Source: Pseudomonadota bacterium (lineage in GTDB: Bacteria > Pseudomonadota > Gammaproteobacteria > Burkholderiales > Burkholderiaceae_B). Taken from it: a stretch of DNA of 64,000 nucleotides. Both the position numbers and the translations under genes were made by a program. How positions within the stretch are numbered: the stretch's first letter is position 1; the number at the start of each line of letters is the position of its first letter. Below the pieces are notes generated by a model. That model worked only from the letters and a program-made list of their open reading frames with translations. It made no database searches and had not been told where the DNA came from. The stretch spans positions 1 to 64,000 of the forward strand of contig JAEXOO010000043.1 in the NCBI GenBank assembly GCA_023439305.1, read 5' to 3'. Of the stretch, positions 15,861 to 26,265 are shown in pieces.

Positions 15861-15890
15861 TAGATTGCTGTATAAAAAAACAGTAATCTA
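15861..15890 (-). promoter_or_regulatory. LexA (SOS) box within a 30-bp hyphenated dyad
   Basis: CTGT at 15868-15871 and ACAG at 15880-15883 with 8 bases between fits the LexA consensus CTGT-N8-ACAG fully. It is embedded in a wider dyad with TAGATT and AATCTA arms (15861-15866 and 15885-15890). On the minus strand TATACA (15874-15869) can be the -10 element, so LexA binding would cover the promoter. Confidence 0.85.
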
Positions 15891-15933
15891 TCATCATTCA
15901 AGGTTGAAGGTGTTTCAGGCGCCGGACGCAAAA

Positions 15934-15956
15934 AAGCCCGCCACAAGGGCGGGCTT
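15934..15956 (-). terminator. Terminator of the small membrane protein pair
   Basis: On the minus strand a 9 bp stem AAGCCCGCC/GGCGGGCTT with a 5-base loop is followed by T6. It lies just downstream of the gene ending at 15978 and insulates it from the LexA-controlled genes. Confidence 0.85.
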
Positions 15957-15977
15957 AGATTTGGCGCCTAGTCTAGA

Positions 15978-16286
15978 CTAGTTATCAAGCTCAGCTTTTG
16001 TGGCAGGGCGTTCGAAGGTGCGCTTAACTATAACGATAAATGCGATCAGGCCGGCCAGCGAAATCACAAGCTTATTACTGCCCATCAGAACTTGAATAGC
16101 ACTGGTAGACACTACTGTGCCGGACAGCAAGAGCATTGGGAAAAGGCTAAGTCCGTAGCTTAGCTCGACAGCAAAGCCCTCAAAGCATATATTCTTAGTG
16201 CGGTAGGCTCGTATTGCTGCATAGAGTGCAGCAACGCCAAGGGTGGCTAGGTCAACCCAATTGCCGTCGAATTTGAAGTCCTGCAT
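15978..16286 (-). CDS. Small phage membrane protein, unknown
   Basis: A 102-residue protein with three hydrophobic segments (about residues 10-25, 42-62 and 72-90) and a charged C-terminus (KRTFERPATKAELDN). It starts 2 bases after the stop of the upstream small membrane protein, so the two are an operon. No family is recognised. It could be a second holin, a superinfection-exclusion factor or an unrelated lysogenic gene. Confidence 0.5.
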   Translation of the reverse strand: MQDFKFDGNWVDLATLGVAALYAAIRAYRTKNICFEGFAVELSYGLSLFPMLLLSGTVVSTSAIQVLMGSNKLVISLAGLIAFIVIVKRTFERPATKAELDN

Positions 16287-16288
16287 TT

Positions 16289-16477
16289 TTAATGCAGATG
16301 GCAGACAGCCACAGCAATAGCGCTCAATGAAGCGCCCACGATGGCGCCTATGGAGTTCAGGTCGAGTCTGCCGAGCATGATCTCGGCACCGTTAAAGAAG
16401 CCGCCCATGAGCGCTGCGCCGACAATCCCACCTGCCGCCGCAATCTGCAGAAAGGTAAGAAATCTACGAGTGGTCAT
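16289..16477 (-). CDS. Small phage membrane protein, unknown
   Basis: A 62-residue protein from ATG 16477, set by the GGAGAG ribosome site. Two glycine-rich membrane segments (AAAGGIVGAALMGGFF and GAIVGASLSAIAVAVC) fill most of it. It is the first gene of a two-gene unit read away from the integrase. Function unknown. Confidence 0.5.
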   Translation of the reverse strand: MTTRRFLTFLQIAAAGGIVGAALMGGFFNGAEIMLGRLDLNSIGAIVGASLSAIAVAVCHLH

Positions 16478-16592
16478 GTTCTCTCCAAGTAAGCCGTTTG
16501 GGCCCATAGAAGGGAGTGGAAGGTGGCGTTAGAAGTCCACTAGAAGGAAAATTCCAACAGAATGTTGTTTACAGTATAACTGGATAAGTTAA

Positions 16593-16620
16593 GTTTTTTG
16601 ATCATATAAGATCAAAAAAC
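16593..16620. terminator. Bidirectional terminator downstream of the integrase gene
   Basis: A perfect 11 bp stem GTTTTTTGATC / GATCAAAAAAC with an ATATAA loop. It stops integrase transcription before the small membrane protein genes. Confidence 0.75.
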
Positions 16621-16691
16621 CCCAATCAGCCGCTTAAAGCGTGATGAAAGGGCTCTTGCGAAGCCCAGGCCGGCAGGGTGGGCTGTACACA

Positions 16692-17693
16692 CTATCCCAA
16701 TAGGTCTGCCAGTGTAGATGCGTGAGGGTTGTAATAGATCATCGCCATTTTGGGATCTGTCCAGCCAAAAATTTTACACAGATCCAACACGCTGACTTTT
16801 TTAGAGAGCATGGTTGCTGCCGTGTGACGGGTGTCGTGCCAGGTGAACCCCTCCAGGCCCGCCCGCTGCCTGTATTTTCTGAACAGGGCGTCCAGGCTCG
16901 CGGACTTGACCCCAAACACCAAGCTTTCATCCCATCCCCGCATGCGATCCAGAATCCGCAGCGCTTTTGACGACAGCGGCACATCGCGGGGGCGACCGGA
17001 TTTTGTTGTCGGCAGGTGGCAGTGGCGATCAAACACCTGATCCCAGCGCAACGAGGTCAGCTCACCTGCACGCATACCAGTGCGCAGGGCCAGGAGCATG
17101 CACAAGGCGACTGCGTGGCCGAATGAAGCGGGGCGGTTTGTTCTGTGGTAGTCCATCTCGCGCAGCATCCCCTTGATTTCCCACCATTGCAGAACGCGTT
17201 CACGGTGTTTGGAGTTGGCCGGCTTGCGGATATCTCGGCATGGGTTGCGGTCCGTCCAGCCCCACTCCAGGCGAGCAGTCTCAAAAACGGATGAGACGAG
17301 ACACAGCTCCCTGCGCACCGAAGCGGGGGCGAGTGTTGAGGCGCGGGAATCACGGAAAGCGGCGATATCCTGTGCGGATATATTAATTAGGGGAAGGTCT
17401 AGAGGGAGGTGATAGCACTCAAAGGCCGACAAGCGAATTTTCTCCCAGCGCTCGCCGCGCTTCGTTACAGAGACCTCAGAGGCATAGCCCCTGAGGGCCA
17501 TCCGTAATGTGTACTGAAGGCGGGGGTCTGCCTGGGCTTGGTCGCGTAGCTCGTTCTCGCGCTGAATAGCCCATACCTGCGCTTCGCGCTTGGTAGGAAA
17601 TATCCGGCTCTCCCGATATGGAGGCTGGTTCTGCTGGAGGGTAAGCTTTATCTGGGCGCGATACCCGGATGAGTGTTTTATGATGCTGGCCAT
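16692..17693 (-). CDS. int: Prophage tyrosine recombinase (integrase)
   Basis: About 333 residues from ATG 17693 (MASIIKHSSGYRAQI); the frame continues upstream but without a ribosome site. The N-terminal AP2-like arm-binding domain is followed by a SAM-like core-binding domain (about 60-150) and the catalytic domain. Catalytic residues are visible: Arg in 'LRTGMRAGELTSLRW', Lys in 'TTKSGRPRDVPL', His-x2-Arg in 'WHDTRHTAA', and Tyr in 'DPKMAMIYYNPH'. It is read away from the adjacent tRNA gene, the standard layout for integration into a tRNA 3' end. Confidence 0.93.
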   Translation of the reverse strand: MASIIKHSSGYRAQIKLTLQQNQPPYRESRIFPTKREAQVWAIQRENELRDQAQADPRLQYTLRMALRGYASEVSVTKRGERWEKIRLSAFECYHLPLDLPLINISAQDIAAFRDSRASTLAPASVRRELCLVSSVFETARLEWGWTDRNPCRDIRKPANSKHRERVLQWWEIKGMLREMDYHRTNRPASFGHAVALCMLLALRTGMRAGELTSLRWDQVFDRHCHLPTTKSGRPRDVPLSSKALRILDRMRGWDESLVFGVKSASLDALFRKYRQRAGLEGFTWHDTRHTAATMLSKKVSVLDLCKIFGWTDPKMAMIYYNPHASTLADLLG

Positions 17694-17844
17694 GTCCTGT
17701 TTTCGTGGGGCAATTCGTGGGGCCTTTATGGGGCCTACGATGTTGAATACTTGAAAACAGGCTATCAAAAGCCATCAGTGCAGTGAAGATAAGTTGTTGA
17801 TTCTGTTTAAAATTGATTTTTATGAATCAACCGATTTCGTTTTA

Positions 17845-17870
17845 TGGTGCGAACGGAGAGACTCGAACTC
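17845..17870. other. Probable prophage attachment site at the tRNA-Leu 3' end
   Basis: The integrase gene starts about 150 bp from the 3' end of an intact tRNA-Leu and reads away from it, and all phage genes lie on that side. The core crossover is therefore expected in the 3' part of the tRNA, which the phage copy restores. The partner site is left of the window, so the exact core length cannot be read. Confidence 0.6.
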
Positions 17871-17929
17871 TCACACCTCTCGGCGCCAGAACCTAAATCT
17901 GGTGCGTCTACCAATTCCGCCACGTTCGC
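17845..17929 (-). tRNA. tRNA-Leu (anticodon UAG)
   Basis: The reverse strand folds into a full cloverleaf of 85 nt. It has acceptor stem GCGAACG/CGTTCGC, discriminator A and encoded CCA, the D arm GGAATTGGTAGAC, anticodon stem CCAGA/TCTGG with loop TTTAGGT (anticodon TAG), a long variable arm as expected for leucine, and a T arm with GTTCGAGTC. It reads CUA and probably other CUN codons. The prophage abuts its 3' end. Confidence 0.95.
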
Positions 17930-18030
17930 CAAAAACGAAAGAAGTCGATTCTAGCGTGGATTTTCCGGGTAGGCAAGCAGGGCGGCGCTGCTAGAAAAAG
18001 TGCGGGCCGGCGGACGCCGACCCCGAAGCA

Positions 18031-19248
18031 TCAAGGGCGTTTCGGGCTGGTGGCGATGATGCCGCGATCCAGCCAGTCTTGCTGCTGGTCGCGGTGGATG
18101 CCCAGTCCCTCTAATATATCCAGCGTGTCTTGCCCCAACAGGGGGGCAGGGCGGTGGATGGCGCCGGGGGTCTGGCTGAGCTTGGGGACGATGCCCGGCA
18201 CTTTCAGGGGCGTGCCGTCGGGCAAGGTGGCGTCCAGCAGCATGTCGCGCGCCTGGTAATGCGGGTCGGCAGCGATGTCGGCAATGTCGTAGACGCGGCC
18301 GGCAGGCACCCGGGCCTGATCCAGAATGGTCAGTGCGTCATCCAGGTTCAGGGCGCTGGCCCAGTGGCCGATGGCCGCGTCGATGACGCCGGCGTGGCGG
18401 GCGCGGCCGTCGTTGTGGGCATAGTCGGGATTGGCGGCCATGTCCGAGCGTCCGATCGCCGTCATCAGTCGTTTAAAGATGCTGTCGCCGTTGCCGGCCA
18501 CCAGGGCATATTTTCCGTCTTTGCACAGATAGGCGTTGCTGGGGGTGATGCCCGGCAGGCTGCTGCCTGCGGGTTCGCGCACTGCGCCGAAGGCAGAGTA
18601 CTCGGGCAGCAGGCTTTCCATCATGTTGAAGACCGACTCGTACAGTGCGACGTCAATGTATTGACCTTGGCCGCCGTGTTGTTCGCGCTGGCGCAGGGCC
18701 ATCATGATCCCGATCACCCCATGCAGAGCGGCCAGAGAATCGCCGATGGAAACGCCCACCCGCACGGGAGGGCGGCCAGGTTCTCCGCTCAGGTGGCGCA
18801 GGCCGCCCATGGCCTCGCCGACGACGCCGAATCCCGGCCTGTCTTTATAAGGCCCGCTCTGCCCGTAGCCCGATACTCGCAGCATGATCAGGCCGGGATT
18901 GATGGCGTGCAACGCCTCCCAGCCCAGCCCCCATTCTTCCAGAGCACCGGGACGGAAGTTTTCAATGACGATGTCGCACTGGCCGATCAGATCGCGTATG
19001 ACCTGCTGACCTTCGGGCTGGCGCAGATCCAGAGCCAGCGACTGCTTGTTGCGCGACTGGACTTCCCACCAGACGGAATTGCCTTCGTGCAGCAGGCGCC
19101 ATTTGCGCAGCGGATCTCCGCCCTGCGGGGGCTCGACTTTGATCACCTGGGCGCCGAACTCGCCCAGAATCTTGGCCGCGAAGGGACCGGCGATGAGCTG
19201 GCCCAATTCCAGAACCCGGATGCCGCCCAAAGGAGTGCTTGTTTGCAT
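18031..19248 (-). CDS. CaiB/BaiF-family CoA-transferase
   Basis: About 405 residues from ATG 19248 (MQTSTPLGGIRVLELGQLIA); an upstream in-frame ATG at 19314 would overlap the promoter space shared with tig. Family III CoA-transferase features are clear: 'RVLELGQLIAGPFAAKILGE', 'GAQVIKVEPPQGGDPLRKW', 'KQSLALDLRQPEGQQV', and the Asp-bearing loop 'GQYIDVALYESVFNM', where the catalytic aspartate forms the mixed anhydride. The substrate acid cannot be told from sequence. It is the first host gene after the prophage and is divergent from tig. Confidence 0.88.
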   Translation of the reverse strand: MQTSTPLGGIRVLELGQLIAGPFAAKILGEFGAQVIKVEPPQGGDPLRKWRLLHEGNSVWWEVQSRNKQSLALDLRQPEGQQVIRDLIGQCDIVIENFRPGALEEWGLGWEALHAINPGLIMLRVSGYGQSGPYKDRPGFGVVGEAMGGLRHLSGEPGRPPVRVGVSIGDSLAALHGVIGIMMALRQREQHGGQGQYIDVALYESVFNMMESLLPEYSAFGAVREPAGSSLPGITPSNAYLCKDGKYALVAGNGDSIFKRLMTAIGRSDMAANPDYAHNDGRARHAGVIDAAIGHWASALNLDDALTILDQARVPAGRVYDIADIAADPHYQARDMLLDATLPDGTPLKVPGIVPKLSQTPGAIHRPAPLLGQDTLDILEGLGIHRDQQQDWLDRGIIATSPKRP

Positions 19249-19360
19249 GTCAGTCTTGCGGGAGTGGCTAAAAGTAAGGGATGATAGCTCTGAGCGGCGG
19301 TATTGTCTTGACATGAAATAAACATTGATAGATCGTTCGTTTGCATTTACCGTGCTACTT

Positions 19361-19377
19361 TCCGGTAAAATACCGGA
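19361..19377. promoter_or_regulatory. Dyad in the tig promoter region
   Basis: TCCGGTA-AAA-TACCGGA is a perfect 7+7 inverted repeat about 37 bp before the tig start. It includes a possible -10 (TAAAAT at 19366), with TTGCAT at 19341 as a loosely spaced -35. It could be an operator or the base of a leader hairpin. Confidence 0.4.
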
Positions 19378-19413
19378 TTACCCCTATCAACTAACCAATT
19401 TTATAGGTCTTCA

Positions 19414-20724
19414 ATGCAGCCCGAGGTTGAAATTCTGTCCGGCTTGGAGCGCCGAGTCGACGTGGTCGTTTCCGTGGCCGACGTAGAAAAACAAGTCCAG
19501 ACCCAGCTCAAGCGCGTGGCTCGTACGGCCAAGGTACAGGGCTTTCGCCCAGGCAAAGCGCCTCTGTCCGTCATCGAGCGCACTCACGGCCCTGGCATCC
19601 GCTATGACGCCATCAACGAAGAAATCGGCAAGGCCCTGGACAAAGTGTTCCAGGAAGCCAAGCTGCGCGTAGCCGGTACGCCTAACCTGGAAGCCAAGGA
19701 AGGCGAAGCTGCTGAAGGCACCATGGCATTCTCGGCGACCTTCGAAGTCTATCCTGATGTCCAGGTTCCTGAATTGGCGTCCCTGGAAGTCAAGCGTGCC
19801 TCGGCCCAGGTTTCCGACGAAGACATCCAGCGCACCGTGGACGTGCTGCGCAAGCAGCGCGCCAACTACGAATCCAGCGCCGACCGTCAGGCTCAGGAAG
19901 ACGACCGCATCACTCTGGACTTCGTAGGCACCATCGATGGCGTCGCCTTCGAAGGCGGCAGTGCAGAAGGCTTCCAGTACCTGCAAGGTCGCGGTCGCAT
20001 GCTGCCCGAGTTCGAAACGGCTGTGGCCGGCATGAAAGCTGGCGAGACCAAGACTTTCCCGCTGGAGTTCCCCGCTGACTACGCCGGCAAGGAAGTCGCC
20101 GGCAAGACGGCCGAATTCAAGATTACCGTTACTGATGTGGCCCAGCCCGTTCTGCCCGAACTGGATGCCGAGTTCGCCAAGTCCCTCGGCCAGGCCGAAG
20201 GCGACGTGGAAAAACTGCTGGCCGACGTGCGCGCCAACATCGAACGCGAAATCAAGGCTCGCGTGCAAGCCCGCAACAAGGCTGCCGTCATGGACGCCCT
20301 GCTGGCTGCCAGCGAATTCGACGTGCCCAAGGCCCTGGTCGACAACGACGTGCAAGGCCGTATCGAATCGGCTCGCGCCGAGCTGAAAGAGCGCGGTGTG
20401 CCTAACGCCGACAAGATGCCTATTCCTGCCGAAGCGTTCCAGGAAGAGTCCACGCGCCGCGTGCGCCTGGGCCTGCTGGTCTCCGAACTGGTCAAGGCTG
20501 CCGAGCTGCAAGCCAAGCCCGAGCAGGTTCGCGCCCGCATCGAAGAGTTTGCCCAGAACTACGAACAGCCCGCCCAAGTGGTGGCCTACTACCTGTCTGA
20601 TCGCCAGCGTCGCGCCGAGATCGAGGCAGTCGTGCTCGAAGACAATGTCGTCGACCACGTGCTGTCCAACGCCAAGGTGACCGACGAGGAGGTGGCGTTC
20701 GACCAAATCATGGGGAACAACTAA
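19414..20724 (+). CDS. tig: Trigger factor (ribosome-bound chaperone and prolyl isomerase)
   Basis: A 436-residue protein, full length for the family. The N-terminal ribosome-binding domain has the signature loop 'GFRPGKAPLSVIERTHG' (around residues 37-53). The FKBP-type isomerase domain follows at about 155-240 (DDRITLDFVGTIDGVAFEGG). The helical C-terminal cradle ends at VTDEEVAFDQIMGNN. It shields nascent chains at the exit tunnel. It is the first gene of tig-clpP-clpX-lon, and the clpP start touches its stop. Confidence 0.98.
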   Translation: MQPEVEILSGLERRVDVVVSVADVEKQVQTQLKRVARTAKVQGFRPGKAPLSVIERTHGPGIRYDAINEEIGKALDKVFQEAKLRVAGTPNLEAKEGEAAEGTMAFSATFEVYPDVQVPELASLEVKRASAQVSDEDIQRTVDVLRKQRANYESSADRQAQEDDRITLDFVGTIDGVAFEGGSAEGFQYLQGRGRMLPEFETAVAGMKAGETKTFPLEFPADYAGKEVAGKTAEFKITVTDVAQPVLPELDAEFAKSLGQAEGDVEKLLADVRANIEREIKARVQARNKAAVMDALLAASEFDVPKALVDNDVQGRIESARAELKERGVPNADKMPIPAEAFQEESTRRVRLGLLVSELVKAAELQAKPEQVRARIEEFAQNYEQPAQVVAYYLSDRQRRAEIEAVVLEDNVVDHVLSNAKVTDEEVAFDQIMGNN

Positions 20725-21378
20725 ATGTCGTCAAGCTTTGTCGACTTCTACGCCTCGATGAATGGGGGCCACTCGGTGGCTCCTTCGGGGCTGGGCTACG
20801 TGCCTATCGTGGTTGAACAGTCTGGCCGTGGCGAACGGTCGTATGATATCTACTCGCGCCTGCTGCGCGAGCGCATCATCTTTCTGGTGGGCCCTGTCAA
20901 TGACAATTCGGCCAACCTGATCGTGGCCCAGTTGCTGTTCCTGGAGTCGGAAAATCCTGAAAAGGATATTTCCCTGTACATCAACTCCCCTGGAGGCTCG
21001 GTGTATGCAGGTCTGGCCATCTACGACACGATGCAATTCGTCAAGCCCGAAGTATCGACACTGTGCACCGGCATGGCCGCCAGCATGGGCGCTTTCCTGC
21101 TGTCCTCGGGCAAGAAAGGCAAGCGCTTTGCTCTGCCCAATTCGCGCATCATGATTCACCAGCCTTCGGGCGGTGCGCAGGGGCAGGCCTCCGACATCCA
21201 GATCCAGGCCCGGGAAATCCTCAGCCTGCGCGAACGTCTGAACCGCATCCTGGCCGCCAACTGCGGCCAGCCTGTGGAGCGGATCGAGCTGGATACCGAA
21301 CGCGACAACTTCATGGCAGCCGAAGACGCTCAGGCCTACGGCCTGATCGACAAGGTGATGTCCACGCGCGGCGAGTAG
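20725..21378 (+). CDS. clpP: ATP-dependent Clp protease proteolytic subunit
   Basis: A 217-residue protein. The catalytic triad is visible as Ser120 (GMAASMG), His145 (MIHQP) and Asp194 (TERDNF). The N-terminal stretch before VPIVVEQSGRGERSYDIYS would be removed on assembly. ClpP forms a double heptamer that degrades proteins fed by ClpX or ClpA. The start follows the tig stop without a gap, so translation is coupled. Confidence 0.98.
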   Translation: MSSSFVDFYASMNGGHSVAPSGLGYVPIVVEQSGRGERSYDIYSRLLRERIIFLVGPVNDNSANLIVAQLLFLESENPEKDISLYINSPGGSVYAGLAIYDTMQFVKPEVSTLCTGMAASMGAFLLSSGKKGKRFALPNSRIMIHQPSGGAQGQASDIQIQAREILSLRERLNRILAANCGQPVERIELDTERDNFMAAEDAQAYGLIDKVMSTRGE

Positions 21379-21423
21379 GCTGGCGTTCCCACGAACGCTA
21401 AAAGCAGTACTATGGCTGTTCTG

Positions 21424-21448
21424 GGACGGGACTTGTTCCCGTCCTTTT
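21424..21448 (+). terminator. Terminator or attenuator between clpP and clpX
   Basis: GGACGGGA-CTTGT-TCCCGTCC followed by T4, 45 bp after the clpP stop and 28 bp before clpX. It can lower clpX expression relative to clpP or require a separate clpX promoter. Confidence 0.75.
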
Positions 21449-21475
21449 ACTATCCTGAAGTGAAAATGTGAATCT

Positions 21476-22777
21476 ATGTCCGAAAAGAAATCGGCTGACG
21501 AAAAAGTTCTGCATTGCTCGTTTTGCAATAAAAGCCAGCACGAGGTCAAGAAACTGATCGCTGGACCTTCGTCGGTATTTATCTGCGACGAATGTATTGA
21601 TCTTTGTACCGATATCATTCGCGACGAAGCGGCGGGCGCTACGCCCGAGGGCGAGCGCAAGGATTTGCCTACCCCCCGCGAAATCAAAGAATTTCTGGAT
21701 GGCTATGTCATCGGCCAGGAAACGCCCAAGCGTACGCTGGCCGTAGCCGTCTACAACCATTACAAGCGCATCCGCAACGGCAAGCCCGGACGCGATGACG
21801 TCGAACTGTCCAAGAGCAATATCCTGCTGATCGGGCCCACTGGTTCGGGTAAGACGCTGCTGGCTCAGACTTTGGCCCGCATGCTGGACGTGCCGTTCGT
21901 CATGGCGGACGCCACCACGCTGACCGAAGCCGGCTACGTAGGCGAGGACGTCGAGAACATCGTCCAGAAGCTGCTGCAGAATTGCGACTACGATATCGAC
22001 AAGGCGCAGCGCGCCATTATCTACATCGACGAAATCGACAAGATTTCGCGCAAGTCCGACAATCCGTCCATTACACGGGACGTGTCCGGTGAGGGCGTGC
22101 AGCAGGCGCTGCTGAAACTGATCGAAGGCACAGTGGCATCGGTGCCCCCGCAAGGCGGGCGCAAGCATCCCAACCAGGACTTTGTGCAGGTCGATACCAC
22201 CAATATTCTGTTCATTGTGGGCGGCGCCTTCGATGGACTGGAAAAAGTCATACGCGATCGCACCGAAAAGTCCGGTATCGGCTTTTCGGCCTCGGTCAAG
22301 ACCAAGTCCGAGCGCGGCGTGGGCGAACTGTTCGCCGAAGTCGAGCCCGAAGACCTGATCAAGTTCGGCATTATTCCAGAGCTGGTGGGCCGCCTGCCCG
22401 TGGTCGCCACGTTGGAGGAGCTGCGCGAAGACGCGCTGGTGCGCATTCTGACCGAGCCGCGCAACGCGCTGGTCAAGCAGTTTCAGAAGCTGCTGGAAAT
22501 GGAAGGCGTGGAGCTGGAAATCCAGCCCGCCGCCCTGCATGCGGTGGCTCAGCGCGCCATCAAGCGCCGTACCGGCGCGCGCGGCCTGCGCAGCATTGTC
22601 GAGCTGGCTTTGCTGGACACCATGTACGAATTGCCGTCCCGCAAGGATGTCAGCAAGGTTGTCCTGACCGAGGATTCGATTCTTGGAAAGAGTAAACCCG
22701 AATTGATCCTGGGCCGTCCTTTGACCGATAGTAATTCTGACGAGGTCTCACAGACCCTGAAAGACGCCGCCGCATGA
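21476..22777 (+). CDS. clpX: Clp protease ATP-binding subunit ClpX
   Basis: A 433-residue protein. The N-terminal C4 zinc-binding domain uses Cys14, Cys17, Cys37 and Cys40 (HCSFCNKS and FICDECIDLC). The AAA+ module follows with Walker A 'GPTGSGKT' at 120-127, Walker B 'IIYIDEIDKI', the pore loop 'GYVGEDVE', and the IGF-type loop 'SGIGFSASV' that docks on ClpP. It unfolds tagged proteins for ClpP. It is separated from clpP by a hairpin terminator. Confidence 0.98.
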   Translation: MSEKKSADEKVLHCSFCNKSQHEVKKLIAGPSSVFICDECIDLCTDIIRDEAAGATPEGERKDLPTPREIKEFLDGYVIGQETPKRTLAVAVYNHYKRIRNGKPGRDDVELSKSNILLIGPTGSGKTLLAQTLARMLDVPFVMADATTLTEAGYVGEDVENIVQKLLQNCDYDIDKAQRAIIYIDEIDKISRKSDNPSITRDVSGEGVQQALLKLIEGTVASVPPQGGRKHPNQDFVQVDTTNILFIVGGAFDGLEKVIRDRTEKSGIGFSASVKTKSERGVGELFAEVEPEDLIKFGIIPELVGRLPVVATLEELREDALVRILTEPRNALVKQFQKLLEMEGVELEIQPAALHAVAQRAIKRRTGARGLRSIVELALLDTMYELPSRKDVSKVVLTEDSILGKSKPELILGRPLTDSNSDEVSQTLKDAAA

Positions 22778-22816
22778 CGGTGGGCAAGGCCCTTTCCTGT
22801 TGTTGATTTGGCCTAC

Positions 22817-22844
22817 TTGAAATTTTGAAGTTCGCCACAATCTG
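22817..22844 (+). promoter_or_regulatory. Possible sigma-32 (heat shock) promoter of lon
   Basis: CTTGAA at 22817-22822 matches the sigma-32 -35 element. A partly matching -10 (CGCCACAATCT) follows after 11 bases, which is shorter than usual. It lies about 75 bp before lon and upstream of the clpX terminator, so a transcript from here would have to pass that hairpin. Confidence 0.3.
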
Positions 22845-22866
22845 ACCTACAACAGGTTGAACCGTG

Positions 22867-22891
22867 AAAGGGAAGCCCAGGCTTCCCTTTT
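22867..22891 (+). terminator. Terminator/attenuator between clpX and lon
   Basis: AAAGGGAAGC-CCAG-GCTTCCCTTT, a perfect 10 bp stem ending in T4, 30 bp before the lon start. It may end the clpX message or act as an attenuator in the lon leader. Confidence 0.75.
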
Positions 22892-22920
22892 GCGTCTAAG
22901 GACATTTATAGGAAATTACT

Positions 22921-25386
<2,466 letters not shown>

Positions 25387-25402
25387 TCCGTCTGGGCGAC
25401 AA

Positions 25403-25437
25403 CAGCCTTCTTCTGTGGAAACCGCAGAAGAAGGCTG
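25403..25437 (+). other. 13-bp perfect hairpin in the lon 3' region
   Basis: CAGCCTTCTTCTG and its exact complement enclose a 9-base loop, 17 bp after the lon stop and 28 bp before the main terminator. There is no T-run, so it is more likely an mRNA-stabilising 3' structure than a terminator. Confidence 0.5.
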
Positions 25438-25464
25438 GTCTGGCAAGACGGGCGATATCTCAAC

Positions 25465-25499
25465 AAAAAAACCCGAAGCAATCTGCTTCGGGTTTTTTT
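25465..25499. terminator. Bidirectional terminator between lon and lexA
   Basis: A7-ACCCGAAGCA type arm and its perfect complement form a 16 bp stem with an ATC loop. The A and T runs on each side serve both lon (plus) and lexA (minus). Confidence 0.93.
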
Positions 25500-25519
25500 G
25501 TTGATGACGAGTGTTCGGC

Positions 25520-26173
25520 CTAGTGCAGCGGCGTGGCCCGGATAAGGCCGACGGCCACCCCTTCCAGCGCCAGCGATTCCGGATCGGTGACGACGATGGG
25601 GTCGAAGTCGGGGTTTTCCGGCAGCAGCACGACCTGATTGTTGGAACGCGACAGTCGCTTGACTGTGACGTCGTCGCCGATGCGGGCCACCACGATCTGG
25701 CCATTGCGGGCTTCGCTTGTCTTTTTGACGGCCAGCAGGTCGCCGTCCAGGATGCCGGCATCGCGCATGCTCAGGCCGCGTACGCGCAGCAGATAGTCCG
25801 GGGTTTGGGCGAACAGCGTATTGGCTACGCCGATTTCGCGTTCGATGTGCTCGGTGGCCAGAATAGGGCTGCCGGCCGCCACGCGTCCGATGATGGGCAG
25901 CAGCAGGGCGTCGGACAGGCTGGCCAGCAGGCCGGGTTCGGCGTGCTCGCGCGGTTCCTGGCCCAGCAGGCGTATGCCGCGCGAAGCCCCGGCGGTGAGT
26001 TCGATGGCGCCTTTGCGCGCCAGGGCCTTCAGGTGATCCTCTGCGGCGTTGGCCGACTTGAAGCCCAGCACCTGGGCGATTTCCGCCCGTGTGGGTGGAA
26101 AGCCGGTGCGCTCGATTTCGGAGCGAATGATGTCCAGAACTTGCTGCTGGCGCGCGGTGAGCTTGACGGTCAT
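25520..26173 (-). CDS. lexA: LexA repressor
   Basis: A 217-residue protein from ATG 26173; the frame runs far upstream but through the LexA operator. The N-terminal winged-helix domain (MTVKLTARQQQVLDIIRSEI, 'GFPPTRAEIAQVLGF') binds SOS boxes. The self-cleavage site is Ala100-Gly101 (GRVAAGSPI). The catalytic pair is Ser135 (RGLSMRDAG) and Lys172 (DDVTVKRLS). RecA filaments trigger cleavage after DNA damage. A LexA box lies 13 bases upstream, and the prophage has another at 15861-15890. Confidence 0.97.
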   Translation of the reverse strand: MTVKLTARQQQVLDIIRSEIERTGFPPTRAEIAQVLGFKSANAAEDHLKALARKGAIELTAGASRGIRLLGQEPREHAEPGLLASLSDALLLPIIGRVAAGSPILATEHIEREIGVANTLFAQTPDYLLRVRGLSMRDAGILDGDLLAVKKTSEARNGQIVVARIGDDVTVKRLSRSNNQVVLLPENPDFDPIVVTDPESLALEGVAVGLIRATPLH

Positions 26174-26185
26174 GGTAGAGGGCTG

Positions 26186-26201
26186 CTGAATATATATACA
26201 G
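26186..26201 (-). promoter_or_regulatory. LexA box of the lexA promoter
   Basis: On the plus strand CTGA at 26186, eight A/T bases, then ACAG ending at 26201; on the coding strand this reads CTGT-N8-TCAG. It departs from the symmetric consensus by one base and lies just upstream of the lexA start, giving autoregulation. Confidence 0.85.
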
Positions 26202-26265
26202 TGATAATTGTGCGTTACTTGTCGTTTTTTGGCAAGGCGCGGCTTGCGTGTTGCTTCGTTTTCTT

